Source: Natranaerobius thermophilus JW/NM-WN-LF | GTDB lineage: Bacteria; Bacillota; Natranaerobiia; Natranaerobiales; Natranaerobiaceae | NCBI RefSeq assembly: GCF_000020005.1 | Contig: NC_010718.1 | Location: 2,128,001-2,192,000 of the forward strand | DNA length: 64,000 bases | Direction: 5' to 3' | Shown here: piece by piece, positions 18,205 to 28,888 of the stretch | How positions within the stretch are numbered: position 1 is the first letter of the stretch | Layout: each line of letters opens with the position of its first letter | Translations under genes and position numbers: made by a program | Notes under the pieces: generated by a model | Databases searched by the model: none | Seen by the model: the letters and a program-made list of their open reading frames with translations, nothing else | What the model was told of the DNA's origin: nothing

Positions 18205-18205
18205 G

Positions 18206-18937
18206 TCACTCAATCACCTTATCTTTAAGTTTCACAGGATCAGTAACAGCAATATAACCTTTATCAGTTTTTATAATGCCCTCTTTTTTTAATGTAGAAA
18301 GTACCCTAGTGACAGTTTCTCTAGAAGTCCCAGCCATACTAGCCAATTCTTGATGAGTAGCAGTTATGGCAATTTCTTGTTTTTCACTACAAAAGGCACA
18401 ATCATCTTCTTCCATTAAGTTGTATATAATATTGATAGTTCTTTGATAAGTATCCCTTAATGCCAAATCAGCCACTTTGCTTTGCGCTTTTCTCAGACGT
18501 TTTCCCATTAATTTCATTATTTTAATAGCGATAGTGGGATGTTCATGCAAGTGATTTTCTAACCTTTCCTTAGTAATTACACCGACCACAGTATCTTCCA
18601 TCACCTCAGCCGTTGCTGGATAAGGACCATCATCAAAGACAACTACTTCGGCAAAAATATCTCCAGGTTTCATTATATGCAAAATTTGTTCTCTACCATC
18701 AAAGTCATCTTTTACAATTTTCACTTTGCCATCTTTTACATAATACATTGCTTCACCAGGATCACCATGATAAAAGATAACACTTCCCCCGGGGAATTCC
18801 CTCAAATATGCCAGCTTGGAAATACTATTAAGCTCATCCTCAGTTAAATGCGAAAATATTTCCAGTTTACGCAAACTTTCCATCAAAGACCTGTAATTAT
18901 CATCCTGACTTTCAGTTAATTTATTTATATTAGTCAT
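18206..18937 (-). CDS. Crp/Fnr-family transcriptional regulator
   Basis: About 243 residues. The N-terminal cyclic-nucleotide-like beta-barrel spans roughly residues 25-135 (LREFPGGSVIFYHGDPGEAMYYV, GDIFAEVVVF). A long dimer helix follows, then a winged HTH with HQELASMAGTSRETVTRVLSTLKKEG. CAFC occurs in the hinge near the HTH, not in the N-terminal FNR cluster position, so an FNR-type oxygen-sensing cluster is not evident. The start is ATG 18937, overlapping uvrC by 8 bases. It lies between uvrC and the transglycosylase as a tightly spaced operon member. Ligand and targets are unknown. Confidence 0.88.
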   Translation of the reverse strand: MTNINKLTESQDDNYRSLMESLRKLEIFSHLTEDELNSISKLAYLREFPGGSVIFYHGDPGEAMYYVKDGKVKIVKDDFDGREQILHIMKPGDIFAEVVVFDDGPYPATAEVMEDTVVGVITKERLENHLHEHPTIAIKIMKLMGKRLRKAQSKVADLALRDTYQRTINIIYNLMEEDDCAFCSEKQEIAITATHQELASMAGTSRETVTRVLSTLKKEGIIKTDKGYIAVTDPVKLKDKVIE

Positions 18938-20987
18938 CTTTCTCCCTCTCCTCAGATTCAATTTTTGTATCCGAATTTATCTCTTGTTTGGATTCTGACC
19001 CTGTATTATTATAATTAGCACCTTTCAGATAGGTCACTAAATTTTTAGCTGCCTTTTTATTCATAGAAGGCAAGTTTGCCAGCTCATCTATACTGGCCTG
19101 TTTTATTTCGTTCAAAGAAGAATAATGTTCAAATAATTCTTTCTTTCTTCTAGAACCTATTTCAGGGACTTCATCCAATAGCGAGGTCAAAGTGGCTTTT
19201 CCCCTGCTTTTCCTATGATAGCTAACTGCAAATCTATGAGCTTCATCCCTAATCCGTTGGAGTAATTTCAATGCTTCGGAATTAGATGGAAACTTTAAAG
19301 ATGTTGACCTTTCAGGAACAAATATTTCCTCTTCTCTTTTGGCCAAAGATATCACGGGTATTTGAGAATAACCGACCTCTTCCATGACCTTAACTGCACT
19401 ACTCAATTGTCCTTTGCCACCATCAATAACTATTAAATCAGGTAGTACAGCAAATTTGAAATCGTATTCAGAGTATTCAGTTCCTGAATTATATTGGCTA
19501 ATATTGTCTTTATTCCCTTCCCGAGCATCGTATTCACTGTCTTGCTTGGTTTCTGCAGCCATCAAATATTCTTGCTCTTCCTTTTTTGCTCGATGAAAAC
19601 GTCTCCTTAATACTTCTTCCATGGCTTTAAAGTCATCTGGACCCGCGGTAGTTCTAATCCGAAATTTTCGATAATCTTTTTTCTTAGATTTTCCACCTTC
19701 GAATACCACCATGGAAGCTACAGTCTCTTCACCCTGGGTATGAGAAATATCATAACCCTCCACTCGAAAGGGAATTTCCGAAAGAGACAGTTTTAATGCC
19801 AATTCCTTTAATGCACCCTCTGTCATTTTACGTTCTTTTTCGCTTTCTAGTTCCTGTTGCTTTAGTTCCAGTTCAGCATTTTTAATAGCCATATTCATCA
19901 GTTGGTATTTTTCTCCTCTTTGGGGAACCTTAACTTCAACTTTGCCTTCCCGCTTCTCTGCCAACCAACTTTCAATAAGTTCTTTCTCTGTCAAAGGATG
20001 AGATACTAAAATCTGTTTAGGCACATGAAGAGCCTGGGCGTAGTATTGTTTTATAAAAGAGGTCAACATGTCTTCCGCTCCTTCTAAGGCGCCAGTTGAA
20101 ACCCGAAAATTATTGCGCCCCATTAATTTTCCACCTCTAATGTAGAAAATTTGGACACAAGCTTCTTCAGTACTATCATCAGTATCGCTAGTATCATCAA
20201 TCTTTTCTTCAAATCCTAAAGCGATGATATCATAATCTTCTCTTCGTTCAGAAACGATTTTTTGTTTCTGTCTGATCTTTTCTAGAGCAGCTTTTTGATT
20301 CCTGTATTCGGCAGCTTTTTCAAACTCCATTTCCTCTGCAGCCAGATTCATTTTGCGTTCCAATTCGTTCAAAAGTTCTTCCTCTTTCCCTTCTAATACA
20401 GAAATAATATCTTGAATCATTTCTCGGTACTCATCTCGGGAAACCTTTTCATTACATGGCGCTAAACATCTATTAATGAAATAATTTAAACAGGGTCGTT
20501 TCCCTTGATTTTTGGGAGTTTCTCCTTTACATGTTCTAACTGGAAACAATTTGCGCAAAAGCTTTATTGTCTCCCTAACTGCTCCCGCATTGGGATAAGG
20601 TCCAAAATAACGACCATGTTTACCCATTCGCCTGGCAATGATCAAGCGCGGGTAATCTTCTTCTGTAGTTATTTTTAGGTAAGGATAATTTTTATCATCC
20701 CTTAAGCTCACGTTATATTTAGGGCGATACTTTTTAATTAAATTATTTTCCAATATTAGCGCTTCTAACTCGGAATCAGTAACAATGGTTTCTATATCAG
20801 AAATCTTAGGGGTCATCACCTGTACTTTGACAGCTTTATTACCGGAATTAAAATATGAACGGACTCTGTTTTTTAGATTAATTGCTTTTCCCACGTATAT
20901 CACGCGACCTTGCTTGCTTTTCATTAAGTATACGCCAGGTTTTTCCGGTAGATTTGCTAGTTTTTCTTGTAAGTCTTCTCTGGTCAC
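18930..20987 (-). CDS. uvrC: Excinuclease ABC subunit C
   Basis: 685-residue incision subunit of nucleotide excision repair. The GIY-YIG nuclease is at the N-terminus (GVYLMKSKQGRVIYVGKA). A Cys-rich region follows (CKGETPKNQGKRPCLNYFINRCLAPC), then a UVR/UvrB-binding motif (EMEFEKAAEYRNQKAALE), the RNase H-like endonuclease domain (RVEGYDISHTQG, LPDLIVIDGGKGQL) and a helix-hairpin-helix end. An acidic insertion at about 490-515 (QDSEYDAREGNKDN) and a charged C-terminal tail lengthen it beyond the usual 600-620. It follows uvrA after a terminator and is coupled to crp. Confidence 0.97.
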   Translation of the reverse strand: MTREDLQEKLANLPEKPGVYLMKSKQGRVIYVGKAINLKNRVRSYFNSGNKAVKVQVMTPKISDIETIVTDSELEALILENNLIKKYRPKYNVSLRDDKNYPYLKITTEEDYPRLIIARRMGKHGRYFGPYPNAGAVRETIKLLRKLFPVRTCKGETPKNQGKRPCLNYFINRCLAPCNEKVSRDEYREMIQDIISVLEGKEEELLNELERKMNLAAEEMEFEKAAEYRNQKAALEKIRQKQKIVSERREDYDIIALGFEEKIDDTSDTDDSTEEACVQIFYIRGGKLMGRNNFRVSTGALEGAEDMLTSFIKQYYAQALHVPKQILVSHPLTEKELIESWLAEKREGKVEVKVPQRGEKYQLMNMAIKNAELELKQQELESEKERKMTEGALKELALKLSLSEIPFRVEGYDISHTQGEETVASMVVFEGGKSKKKDYRKFRIRTTAGPDDFKAMEEVLRRRFHRAKKEEQEYLMAAETKQDSEYDAREGNKDNISQYNSGTEYSEYDFKFAVLPDLIVIDGGKGQLSSAVKVMEEVGYSQIPVISLAKREEEIFVPERSTSLKFPSNSEALKLLQRIRDEAHRFAVSYHRKSRGKATLTSLLDEVPEIGSRRKKELFEHYSSLNEIKQASIDELANLPSMNKKAAKNLVTYLKGANYNNTGSESKQEINSDTKIESEEREKDD

Positions 20988-21075
20988 TGTTACTTCCCCC
21001 TACAGCTATTATATTGGATTTAAAATATATTCTTAAAGTTATATTATATCATAACACTGTTATTGGTTTAACCGT

Positions 21076-21126
21076 ATTTAAAAAAGCGGGAAGGCTGCCC
21101 AAAGGCTAAGCCGATTCCCGCTTTTT
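21076..21126 (-). terminator. Terminator overlapping the last codons of uvrA
   Basis: Arms AAAAAGCGGGAA (21081-21092) and TTCCCGCTTTTT (21115-21126) with inner GGCT/AGCC pairs. The upstream arm is made from the final codons of uvrA, whose TAG is at 21106-21108 in the loop. A T-run follows on the minus strand. It separates uvrA from uvrC. Confidence 0.8.
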
Positions 21127-23940
21127 AAGAATCTCTTCTAAAAACTGTCCGGTATAGGATTTTTCATTTTGAGAAACTTCCTCAGGGGTGCCCTGGGCAA
21201 TTATACGCCCTCCTTCTGAACCACCTTCAGGACCTAAATCGATAATATGATCTGCAGTTTTAATCACATCCAGATCATGCTCTATTACAATTACCGTATC
21301 TCCATTATTCACAAGTCTTTGTAAAACTCCCAACAATTTTTTAACATCGGCCATATGAAGGCCTGTAGTTGGTTCATCCAAGATGTATAGGGTACGTCCA
21401 TTGCTTCTACGGCTAAGTTCAGAAGCCAATTTCACACGCTGTGCTTCTCCACCAGAAAGCGTGGTAGCTGGTTGCCCCAGTTTGATATAGCCCAAACCCA
21501 CATCTGCAACTGTCTGTAATTTTCTTCTTATCTTGGGTATAGAAGCAAAGAACTCAAGGGCTGTATTGACATCCATGTCTAAAACGTCAGCAATAGTCTT
21601 ACCTTTATATCTGACCTCAAGAGTCTCTCTATTATATCTTTTACCTTGACAGACTTCACAGGGAACATAAACATCGGGTAAAAAGTGCATCTCTATTTTT
21701 ATAATCCCGTCTCCCTTACAAGCTTCACATCTTCCACCTCTCACATTAAAACTAAATCTACCAGGTTTATAACCTCTCATCCGGGCTTCAGGAGTTTCGC
21801 TAAAGATTTCCCTGATATGATCAAAAACACCTGTGTAAGTAGCCGGATTAGAGCGAGGAGTTCTGCCAATAGGAGATTGGTCAATCTCTATCACCTTGTC
21901 CAGATTTTCTATTCCTTTTATTTCTTTAAAATACCCTGGTTTCTTTCTTGCTTTGTGAAGTTTGGCAGCCAAACCTTTATACAGGACTTCATGAATCAAA
22001 GTACTTTTTCCCGAACCGGAAACTCCAGTTACACAATTAAGTATTCCCATGGGGATTTCTACATCAACATTATCCAGATTATGGGCTGCCGCTCCCTTAA
22101 TATCAATTGACTTACCGTTTGAGCTCCTTCTCTTTTGTGGTGTCGGGATCACTTCTTCACCTTGTAAAAATTTACCTGTGATTGAGTCTTTTTGGTCACA
22201 AATATCATCTATTGTTCCCTGAGCTACTACATGTCCACCATCACGACCTGCCCCAGGGCCAATATCTACCAAATGATCTGCTCTTCTAATGGTAGTCTCA
22301 TCATGCTCTACTACAATCAAAGTGTTTCCAATATCTCTTAGATTCTCTAAAGTCCTTATCAAACGTTCATTATCCCTCTGATGTAGGCCAATACTAGGCT
22401 CATCAAGGATATACAAAACTCCGGTTAAACTTGAGCCAATCTGAGTTGCCAATCTTATCCGTTGAGCTTCCCCACCACTTAAAGTTCCAGCAGACCTTTC
22501 CAGGGTCAAGTATTCAAGCCCCACGTCTTTAAGAAATTTTAGCCGTTCATTTATCTCTTTAAGAATTAGGCGGGCAATTTTCCATTCTTTATCAGTTAAT
22601 TCAATATTGGTAAAAAAGTCTAAAGCTTCTTTGACGGTCATTTCCGTAACCTGACCAATATTCATGTCTCCAACTTTAACGGCTAGACTCTCGGACCTCA
22701 ACCTTTTACCGTTACAGTGACTACAAGGAATCGAAGCCATATAAGATTCTATTTCTTCCCTAAATCTATCTGAATTTGTACTCTTATAATGGCGAGATAA
22801 ATTCGGTATAATACCTTCAAAAACTCTGCTTCCTTCATACCAACGACCACGACCTGTTCTAAAACTAAATGAAAACTTCTCGTCTCCTGAACCGTACAAG
22901 AGAAGATTCTGTTCTTCTTTAGATAACTCTTCAAAAGGAGTATCCATATCAATCCCAAAACTTTGGCAGACGGCCGTCAACAAATTAAAGAAATACCCAT
23001 CTTTATTTTTACTCCAAGGCAAAATTGCACCTTCATTTATTGACATGCTTTTATCAGGCACTATCAAATCTATATCAAATTCTCTCTTTTCACCAAGACC
23101 ATCACAATGAGTACAAGCACCGTAAGGACTGTTAAAACTGAACATCCTAGGAGCTAACTCTGGGAAACTAAAACCGCATTCAATACAAGCATATTTTTGG
23201 CTAAATAATAGTTCGCGTTCTTCATCTAAAACATGGATATTAACAAGACCATCGGCAATGCTTAAAGCACTCTCTAAAGAGTCGGCCAATCTATTTTGAA
23301 TACCTGATTTCATTTTTAAACGGTCAATCACTATTTCAATTGTATGCTGCTTATTTTTTTCAAGATTTATTTCTTCTGATAGTAATTTAATGTCTCCATC
23401 AATTCTTGCTCTAACATATCCGCTTTTGCGAGCATCTTCCAAAACTTTTTCGTGTTGACCTTTCCTCCCTCTAACTATAGGAGCCAATATCTGGAATTTT
23501 GTCCCTTCGGGAAGAGTAATGATTTGGTCCACCATCTGATCTACAGTTTGCTGGGTAATTGGTTTATGGCAGTTAGGACAGTGTGGACGCCCTACTCTAG
23601 CATAAAGCAATCTGAGATAATCATAAATCTCTGTTACCGTTCCCACTGTCGATCTTGGGTTTTGGCTGGTTGTTTTTTGATCTATTGAAATAGCCGGGCT
23701 AAGTCCTTCTAAATAATCAACATCCGGTTTGTCCATTTGTCCTAAAAACTGTCGAGCGTAAGCGCTTAAAGATTCCACATATCGTCGCTGACCTTCGGCA
23801 TATATAGTATCAAAAGCCAAAGAACTCTTCCCCGAACCGCTTAAACCTGTCATAACTACAAATTTATTTCGTGGAATTTCCAAATCTACATTTTTTAAAT
23901 TGTGCTCACGTGCACCTTTTATTACTAATTTGTCCTGCAT
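21106..23940 (-). CDS. uvrA: Excinuclease ABC subunit A
   Basis: 944-residue tandem ABC ATPase that finds bulky DNA lesions and loads UvrB. Walker A motifs are [14 protein letters not shown] near residue 31 and GVSGSGKST near 640. The two signature motifs are [17 protein letters not shown] and [17 protein letters not shown]. Zinc-binding cysteines are seen at CIECGFSF...CTHCDG and CEACKGDG...CEVCQG. Length and domain order are normal. It lies about 100 bases after uvrB, in the common uvrB-uvrA-uvrC order. The gene end forms part of a terminator. Confidence 0.98.
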   Translation of the reverse strand: MQDKLVIKGAREHNLKNVDLEIPRNKFVVMTGLSGSGKSSLAFDTIYAEGQRRYVESLSAYARQFLGQMDKPDVDYLEGLSPAISIDQKTTSQNPRSTVGTVTEIYDYLRLLYARVGRPHCPNCHKPITQQTVDQMVDQIITLPEGTKFQILAPIVRGRKGQHEKVLEDARKSGYVRARIDGDIKLLSEEINLEKNKQHTIEIVIDRLKMKSGIQNRLADSLESALSIADGLVNIHVLDEERELLFSQKYACIECGFSFPELAPRMFSFNSPYGACTHCDGLGEKREFDIDLIVPDKSMSINEGAILPWSKNKDGYFFNLLTAVCQSFGIDMDTPFEELSKEEQNLLLYGSGDEKFSFSFRTGRGRWYEGSRVFEGIIPNLSRHYKSTNSDRFREEIESYMASIPCSHCNGKRLRSESLAVKVGDMNIGQVTEMTVKEALDFFTNIELTDKEWKIARLILKEINERLKFLKDVGLEYLTLERSAGTLSGGEAQRIRLATQIGSSLTGVLYILDEPSIGLHQRDNERLIRTLENLRDIGNTLIVVEHDETTIRRADHLVDIGPGAGRDGGHVVAQGTIDDICDQKDSITGKFLQGEEVIPTPQKRRSSNGKSIDIKGAAAHNLDNVDVEIPMGILNCVTGVSGSGKSTLIHEVLYKGLAAKLHKARKKPGYFKEIKGIENLDKVIEIDQSPIGRTPRSNPATYTGVFDHIREIFSETPEARMRGYKPGRFSFNVRGGRCEACKGDGIIKIEMHFLPDVYVPCEVCQGKRYNRETLEVRYKGKTIADVLDMDVNTALEFFASIPKIRRKLQTVADVGLGYIKLGQPATTLSGGEAQRVKLASELSRRSNGRTLYILDEPTTGLHMADVKKLLGVLQRLVNNGDTVIVIEHDLDVIKTADHIIDLGPEGGSEGGRIIAQGTPEEVSQNEKSYTGQFLEEILKKRESA

Positions 23941-24041
23941 GGGACAACACTCCTCTAATAAAAATAGTTAATTAAAAGAATTTTCATTGATTAACATCGA
24001 TGGATGAAAGAAGGTCTGTCTACGGATCGGACCCAACTAAA

Positions 24042-26018
24042 CTATTGAGCAGTTTTTAACTCCATGATTAAATCTCTTAATTCCGCTGCTTTTTCAAATT
24101 CTAATTCCTTCGCTGCCTGTTTCATTTCTTCCTGTAATTTAGCGATTAACTCTTTACGTTCTTTGGCACTCATTTCTTGAATGTTTTCTGGTGTAGCAGC
24201 TTCAGTTTCGTCCTCTGCAGATCTAGTAGCTTCAATTACATCATGTACTTTCTTTTGAACAGTTTGTGGTGTGATATTATGGCGCGCATTAAATTCAATC
24301 TGCTTTTCTCTCCTACGATTAGTTTCATCAATGGCTCTTCGCATGGAATCTGTAATGGCATCCCCATACATAATTACTCGCCCGTTTACATTTCGGGCAG
24401 CCCGGCCCATAGTTTGGATTAAAGACCTTTCATCCCTTAAATAGCCTTCTTTGTCTGCATCCAAAATGGCAACTAGACTTACTTCTGGTAGATCGAGTCC
24501 TTCTCTTAGCAAGTTAATACCTACAAGTACATCGAATTTACCAAGTCTCAAATCACGAATTATTTCCATTCTCTCCAAAGTATCAATTTCTGAATGCATA
24601 TATCTTACTCTAATTCCCATTTCACGCAAATAATCAGTTAAATCTTCAGCCATCTTTTTAGTTAATGTTGTCACTAAAACTCTCTCATTACGGTCTGTTC
24701 GCTTATTAATTTCACTATATAGATCATCTATTTGCCCTTTCACAGGCCTAACTTCTGTTTCAGGGTCAACTAGACCTGTAGGTCGGATTATCTGCTCCAC
24801 TATTCTTTCACTATGTTCTTTCTCGTATGGTCCTGGTGTAGCAGAAACGTAAATATTTTGATTGATCATTTTTTCAAATTCCTGAAATTTCAACGGCCTA
24901 TTGTCAAGGGCTGATGGAAGCCGAAACCCATGGTCTACAAGATTTTGTTTCCGGGACATATCCCCTGCATACATACCCCTGATTTGAGGGATAGTCATAT
25001 GAGATTCATCTACTACCATTAAATAATCATCTGGAAAGTAGTCAATTAAGCAATAAGGTCTACTTCCTGCAGGTCTTCCGATCAAATGTCTAGAATAGTT
25101 CTCAATTCCTTGACAAAAACCCATCTCTTGTAGCATTTCCAAGTCGTAGTTGGTTCGTTGTTCTAAACGTTTAGCTTCTACGGCTTTACCTTGTCTTTTT
25201 AAGTATTCCAGTTGTTCATGAAGCTCTTCCTGAATGCTTTCAATGGCTTTTTCTAATTTGCTTCGACGGGTAACAAAGTGGGATGCAGGAAAAATAGCCA
25301 CATGATTTCTTTCTCCCAGTATTTCCCCTGTCAAAGTATCTATTTCAGTTATCCTTTCAATTTCATCACCAAACAGTTCTATCCTAACAGCTGTTTCAGT
25401 ATAAGAAGCTGGGAAAACTTCAATTACATCGCCTCTTACTCGAAAGGTCCCGCGGGTAAAGTTAACATCATTTCTTGAATATTGGATGTCCACTAATCCT
25501 TTTAGAATTTCATCGCGGTCCTTTTCCATTCCACATCTTAAAGATAACACCTGTTCTCTGTATTCTTCCGGTGACCCCAAACCATATATACAGGAAACAC
25601 TAGCTACAATTATCACATCTCTTCTCTCAAACAAAGCACTTGTTGCCGAATGGCGTAATTTATCAATTTCATCATTAATTGAAGCATCTTTCTCAATATA
25701 AGTATCTGTTTGAGGTATATAAGCTTCAGGTTGATAGTAATCGTAATAACTCACAAAATATTCCACTGCATTTTCGGGGAAAAATTCTTTAAACTCACCA
25801 CATAATTGGGCTGCCAGTGTTTTATTATGAGCAATAACAAGGGTGGGACGCTGTAATCTTTGAATAACATTAGCCATTGTAAAGGTTTTACCTGAACCAG
25901 TAACTCCCAACAGTGTTTGATGAGAATTACCTCCATTTAAACTTTCACACAGTTCATCAACAGCTTTGGGTTGATCTCCTTCAAGTGAAAAGTCAGATTG
26001 TAATTTAAATTCATTCAT
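24042..26018 (-). CDS. uvrB: Excinuclease ABC subunit B
   Basis: 658-residue helicase-like damage-verification subunit. Walker [13 protein letters not shown] is at about residue 39. The beta-hairpin region includes [16 protein letters not shown], helicase motif II is VDESH, motif VI includes QTMGRAARN, and the C-terminal UVR motif ([17 protein letters not shown]) contacts UvrC. It accepts DNA from UvrA and recruits UvrC. It is the first gene of the repair cluster and has a long 423-base leader region upstream with no gene. Confidence 0.98.
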   Translation of the reverse strand: MNEFKLQSDFSLEGDQPKAVDELCESLNGGNSHQTLLGVTGSGKTFTMANVIQRLQRPTLVIAHNKTLAAQLCGEFKEFFPENAVEYFVSYYDYYQPEAYIPQTDTYIEKDASINDEIDKLRHSATSALFERRDVIIVASVSCIYGLGSPEEYREQVLSLRCGMEKDRDEILKGLVDIQYSRNDVNFTRGTFRVRGDVIEVFPASYTETAVRIELFGDEIERITEIDTLTGEILGERNHVAIFPASHFVTRRSKLEKAIESIQEELHEQLEYLKRQGKAVEAKRLEQRTNYDLEMLQEMGFCQGIENYSRHLIGRPAGSRPYCLIDYFPDDYLMVVDESHMTIPQIRGMYAGDMSRKQNLVDHGFRLPSALDNRPLKFQEFEKMINQNIYVSATPGPYEKEHSERIVEQIIRPTGLVDPETEVRPVKGQIDDLYSEINKRTDRNERVLVTTLTKKMAEDLTDYLREMGIRVRYMHSEIDTLERMEIIRDLRLGKFDVLVGINLLREGLDLPEVSLVAILDADKEGYLRDERSLIQTMGRAARNVNGRVIMYGDAITDSMRRAIDETNRRREKQIEFNARHNITPQTVQKKVHDVIEATRSAEDETEAATPENIQEMSAKERKELIAKLQEEMKQAAKELEFEKAAELRDLIMELKTAQ

Positions 26019-26356
26019 ATTTTCCCACCCCCAGCTATAATTATATCACATGCTGACAATAATAGTTATTAACATCAATTATATTTTATAAAATTTTTTT
26101 TCACAAGTAAACTTTTAATACAAGTCTATAATATTTTTGTTTGGATTCTTACTTAATACTATTATATTTAGTTGTAGATGCTGTAAAAGTTATCAATATT
26201 CAACTTTAATACAACCGCCTTCTTAAAAATTAATTGTTGATATTTAAGTATATCTAAAGGAATTTTCTTTGTAAAGGAATTAAGTCCGCTGAAGTAAATT
26301 TGCCGGAATGTTTAAGATATCAATAGAAATTAGTAAAATTAAAAACAAATAAAATT
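26019..26356. other. AT-rich intergenic region upstream of uvrB
   Basis: No gene was seen. The region contains a copy of the dispersed repeat (26191-26216), and the terminator of the Q-rich gene follows it. It should also hold the uvrB promoter, but I could not fix it, and no LexA-type (Gram-positive CGAAC-N4-GTTCG) box was recognised by eye. Confidence 0.5.
26191..26216 (-). repeat. Dispersed 26-base repeat, intergenic copy
   Basis: TATCAATATTCAACTTTAAT with the following ACAACC differs at only two positions from the copy at 15285-15310. It lies between uvrB and the Q-rich gene. Confidence 0.65.
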
Positions 26357-26387
26357 AAGCAAGAGGCTTCAAAGAAGCCTCTTGCTT
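26350..26387 (-). terminator. Terminator after the Q/N-rich gene
   Basis: Perfect 14-base arms AAGCAAGAGGCTTC (26357-26370) and GAAGCCTCTTGCTT (26374-26387) with a 3-base loop, followed on the minus strand by TTTTATTTG. Confidence 0.85.
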
Positions 26388-26441
26388 ACATCAGTTGGAG
26401 GAGACCTGGTAATTCTTCAAATCTATTTAACCGAGTTGAAG

Positions 26442-27248
26442 TTATTGGCCTTGCTGTTGTTGTGGTTGTTGACCTTGTTGGTTTTGTTGTGCTTGTTGCT
26501 GTAGTTGTTGTAAAAGTTGATTCTGTTGTTGTGGCTGTGGTTGTTGTTGGATTTGATTTTGCTGCATTTGTTGAGGTTGCTGTTGCATTTGTTGAGGTTG
26601 CTGTTGCATTTGTTGCTGACCTTGCGGCATGCTACCCAGCTGACCAATTTCATTTAAAAATTGATGTGATGATTGGTCAATTGCCTGATTCAATTGATTG
26701 TAAATCTGATTATTTCGGATCAGTTGCTGAGCTTTTGATAAAGCTTGAACTGCTGTTCTTAGTTCATTTTGCACTTGCTGATCAGTCTGTAATTGTTGTT
26801 TTTGTGCCTGCTGTTTTAATTGATCTAACATTTGAGGAAATTGTGCTAGAGTTTGCTGATTTATTTGTCCTGTAGTAGCAAATTCGTATTGACCAAACTG
26901 ATTAGGGTTAATGCCACCACCTTGACCTTGCTGGTTTTGCTGAGTAGCTTGATTTAATCCTTGTTGATATTTTTGATTCAAAGATCCGCCTCCTTGTTGT
27001 TGATTTTGTTGTCCCATTTGCTGCATCCCTTGTTGATTACCTTGTTGTTGATTTTGTTGATTGCCTTGCTGTTGGCTTTGCATGTTACCTTGTTGTTGGT
27101 TACCCTGTTGTTGGTTTTGCTGATTACTTTGACTTTGTTGAATACCTTGTTGGTTGCTACTTTGAGTATTACCTTGACTACCAAATTCTACGTTTTGCTG
27201 TTTCTTTTTAGCTAATTTATCAAAGGCACTTCCTTTGTTTTTACTCAT
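26442..27248 (-). CDS. Gln/Asn-rich low-complexity protein
   Basis: 268 residues. A short basic N-terminus (SAFDKLAKKKQQNVEFG) is followed by a Q/N/G tract to about residue 120, a predicted helical middle at about 125-205 (FPQMLDQLKQQAQKQ, ELRTAVQALSKAQQLI) and a second Gln/Met/Pro tract to the end. No signal peptide or membrane segment is seen. It follows the coiled-coil gene at 27341 and ends at its own terminator. The composition resembles prion-like or spore-coat/exosporium-type assemblies, but no family was recognised, so function is unknown. Antisense open frames over it are composition artefacts. Confidence 0.7.
   Translation of the reverse strand: MSKNKGSAFDKLAKKKQQNVEFGSQGNTQSSNQQGIQQSQSNQQNQQQGNQQQGNMQSQQQGNQQNQQQGNQQGMQQMGQQNQQQGGGSLNQKYQQGLNQATQQNQQGQGGGINPNQFGQYEFATTGQINQQTLAQFPQMLDQLKQQAQKQQLQTDQQVQNELRTAVQALSKAQQLIRNNQIYNQLNQAIDQSSHQFLNEIGQLGSMPQGQQQMQQQPQQMQQQPQQMQQNQIQQQPQPQQQNQLLQQLQQQAQQNQQGQQPQQQQGQ
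26565..26615 (-). repeat. 21-base tandem repeat inside the Q-rich gene
   Basis: The unit CATTTGTTGAGGTTGCTGTTG (21 bases in its three 7-codon frame) occurs at 26565-26585 and 26586-26606, then partly to 26615. It encodes repeated QQQPQQM. Copy number could vary between strains. Confidence 0.8.
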
Positions 27249-27340
27249 CTAATACCTCCTCCTTTTTAATGGGGTTATTAACCCGCATTTTTAAATTGTG
27301 TTGGTCAGCTAATAAATATTCAGGTGGTTTTTTCCGGAAC

Positions 27341-27943
27341 CTATTGCTGAGAAGCTTGTTGAGTACTCTGATTTAACTGCTGGATTGTATTCATAGTTTC
27401 TTTGAGTAAATTTTCCAGAGGTTGGTTCAATTCTGGATTCTCAGAAGAGGGCAAATTTGGTTCAGCAGTCATGGGACTTTCAATTTGAGCTAATTCTTGT
27501 TGAATTCGTGATAACTCAAATTCTAGGGCTGCAGTATTTCTGGCATGGCGTTCAGATTGTTCCTGTAAAGTACTTGAAATTTGATCCACAGTTTGAAATA
27601 AATTATTAGTTTTTTCCATTAAATTAAGGCATTTCCTATCTATACTAGATCTTTTTTGCATAATATCATGTTTTAGTTGACTATTATTTCTTAATAAACC
27701 ATTTAATCCATTACCTTGCCCTGCTTTTTCCTCAAAATTTGATAATACTCCAGAAAGGTTATTTTTCAACTCTAATTCCTCGTCCCTAACTGTTTGCAGT
27801 TGGTTTCTTAACTGCTGTATTTCCGAAATCACATAATGAAAATCATTAAGCAAAGTATCTGAAAAGCTGCTCATATTCCAACTTTGTTGACTCAGACTAG
27901 ATTTTACATTCTGCAATTGATCTTGGTTTGTTGTAGTATTCAC
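27341..27943 (-). CDS. Coiled-coil protein of unknown function
   Basis: About 200 residues from a GTG start at 27943, chosen because AGGAGGTG lies about six bases upstream; a longer reading adds 22 unlikely residues. The middle is strongly heptad-like (FHYVISEIQQLRNQLQTV, RDEELELKNNLSGVLSNF and a later FELSRIQQELAQI), followed by a polar Pro/Asn/Gln-rich tail ending QLNQSTQQASQQ. There is no signal peptide or membrane helix. It shares Gln-rich character with the Q/N-rich gene 92 bases downstream, and the two are probably one transcription unit. Not recognised; perhaps a structural or spore-layer component. Confidence 0.6.
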   Translation of the reverse strand: MNTTTNQDQLQNVKSSLSQQSWNMSSFSDTLLNDFHYVISEIQQLRNQLQTVRDEELELKNNLSGVLSNFEEKAGQGNGLNGLLRNNSQLKHDIMQKRSSIDRKCLNLMEKTNNLFQTVDQISSTLQEQSERHARNTAALEFELSRIQQELAQIESPMTAEPNLPSSENPELNQPLENLLKETMNTIQQLNQSTQQASQQ

Positions 27944-28011
27944 CCTTAACACCTCCTTGGATTGATAAAGGTCATCAATAATATGATAAGCAGTTGTTAG
28001 TTTGTGCAATA

Positions 28012-28051
28012 TTTCAAAAAAAATACTAGCGCCACTTACCCAGGCGCTAGT
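28012..28051 (-). terminator. Terminator after the flavin reductase gene
   Basis: Perfect arms ACTAGCGCC (28025-28033) and GGCGCTAGT (28043-28051) followed on the minus strand by eight T residues. Confidence 0.85.
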
Positions 28052-28116
28052 TATAATGATTATTTGTATTCACTTCTGTGAATCTGCTAAAACAAAAGCT
28101 GTTAGAAATAATATTT

Positions 28117-28677
28117 TTATTTTTGTTTCATTGATTCACCACGACCGTAAATTTGTTTTCCCGGTTGATAGTAAGCTTTCCCTCCAAAGCTGATTAAATT
28201 ACCTTTGTAAATATCCAGTTTTCCTTGTTCGTCAATCAAATTATTGGCTATATGGACTTTTTTAACTTCACCAATAAATTGGTGATGACTACCTAATTCA
28301 TTTTCTGCAACTACTTTACACTCCAAATTTACAGGAGCTTCTCCTATCATGGGCACTGAGATAGTTTTTGCGGGAATTGACGTTAAACCAGTATCTTTGA
28401 ATTTATCCACCTTACGGCCTGAAACACAACCACAATAATCAGTTTCCTTCACTAAACTATCATCGGGGATGTTTACTACAAATTCACCGGTTTCTTTAAT
28501 TAGATCAAAGGAATATCGCTGGGGTGTAATTGAAATACCTACCATTGGTGGTTTGGAATTGACAGTTCCTGTCCAAGCTATAGTGATAATATTTTGTTGA
28601 CCACCTCCCGCACAACTCACCATAACAGCTGGAACTGGGAACAAATAGGTACCTGGGTCAAAAACTTTCTTTTGCAA
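28117..28677 (-). CDS. Flavin reductase family / FMN-binding split-barrel protein
   Basis: 186 residues of the flavin reductase-like family: PVPAVMVSCAGG near the start, ITIAWTGTVNSKPPMVGISITPQRYSFDLI, the FVVNIPDDSLV strand, and CGCVSGRKVDKF. These bind FMN in a dimeric split barrel. Members reduce free flavin or, in anaerobes, act in oxygen/NO defence or as flavoredoxin. It is a single-gene unit ending in a strong terminator, divergent from the HTH-TPR regulator on the other side. The specific electron donor is unknown. Confidence 0.8.
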   Translation of the reverse strand: MQKKVFDPGTYLFPVPAVMVSCAGGGQQNIITIAWTGTVNSKPPMVGISITPQRYSFDLIKETGEFVVNIPDDSLVKETDYCGCVSGRKVDKFKDTGLTSIPAKTISVPMIGEAPVNLECKVVAENELGSHHQFIGEVKKVHIANNLIDEQGKLDIYKGNLISFGGKAYYQPGKQIYGRGESMKQK

Positions 28678-28888
28678 TATTAAAACCTCCTCTCCAGTTT
28701 TAAAAACTTCCTTATTTTAGTATAAATAATATGTTTGATTCATGCTAACTTTTACAATAAACCAATAAAATTATATTCAAAAATTATTATGTATAAAAAG
28801 GAGTTTGCCAAATTATGTCGAATAAAAAACATAGTTAAGGTAAGTAATTTCACATTATCGAAATCATCTATTAAATGGAGGTTTCCAT

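Noticed and set aside
18206-18937. FNR-type oxygen sensor
   Set aside because: Only a CxxC near the HTH is seen; the N-terminal cysteine cluster of FNR is absent.
26565-27130. Repetitive stretch resembling a CRISPR or VNTR array
   Set aside because: Repeats are in-frame coding triplets of one gene with no unique spacers.
26462-27215. Long plus-strand frames rich in Val/Leu over the Q-rich gene
   Set aside because: They are antisense composition artefacts of CAA/CAG-rich codons.
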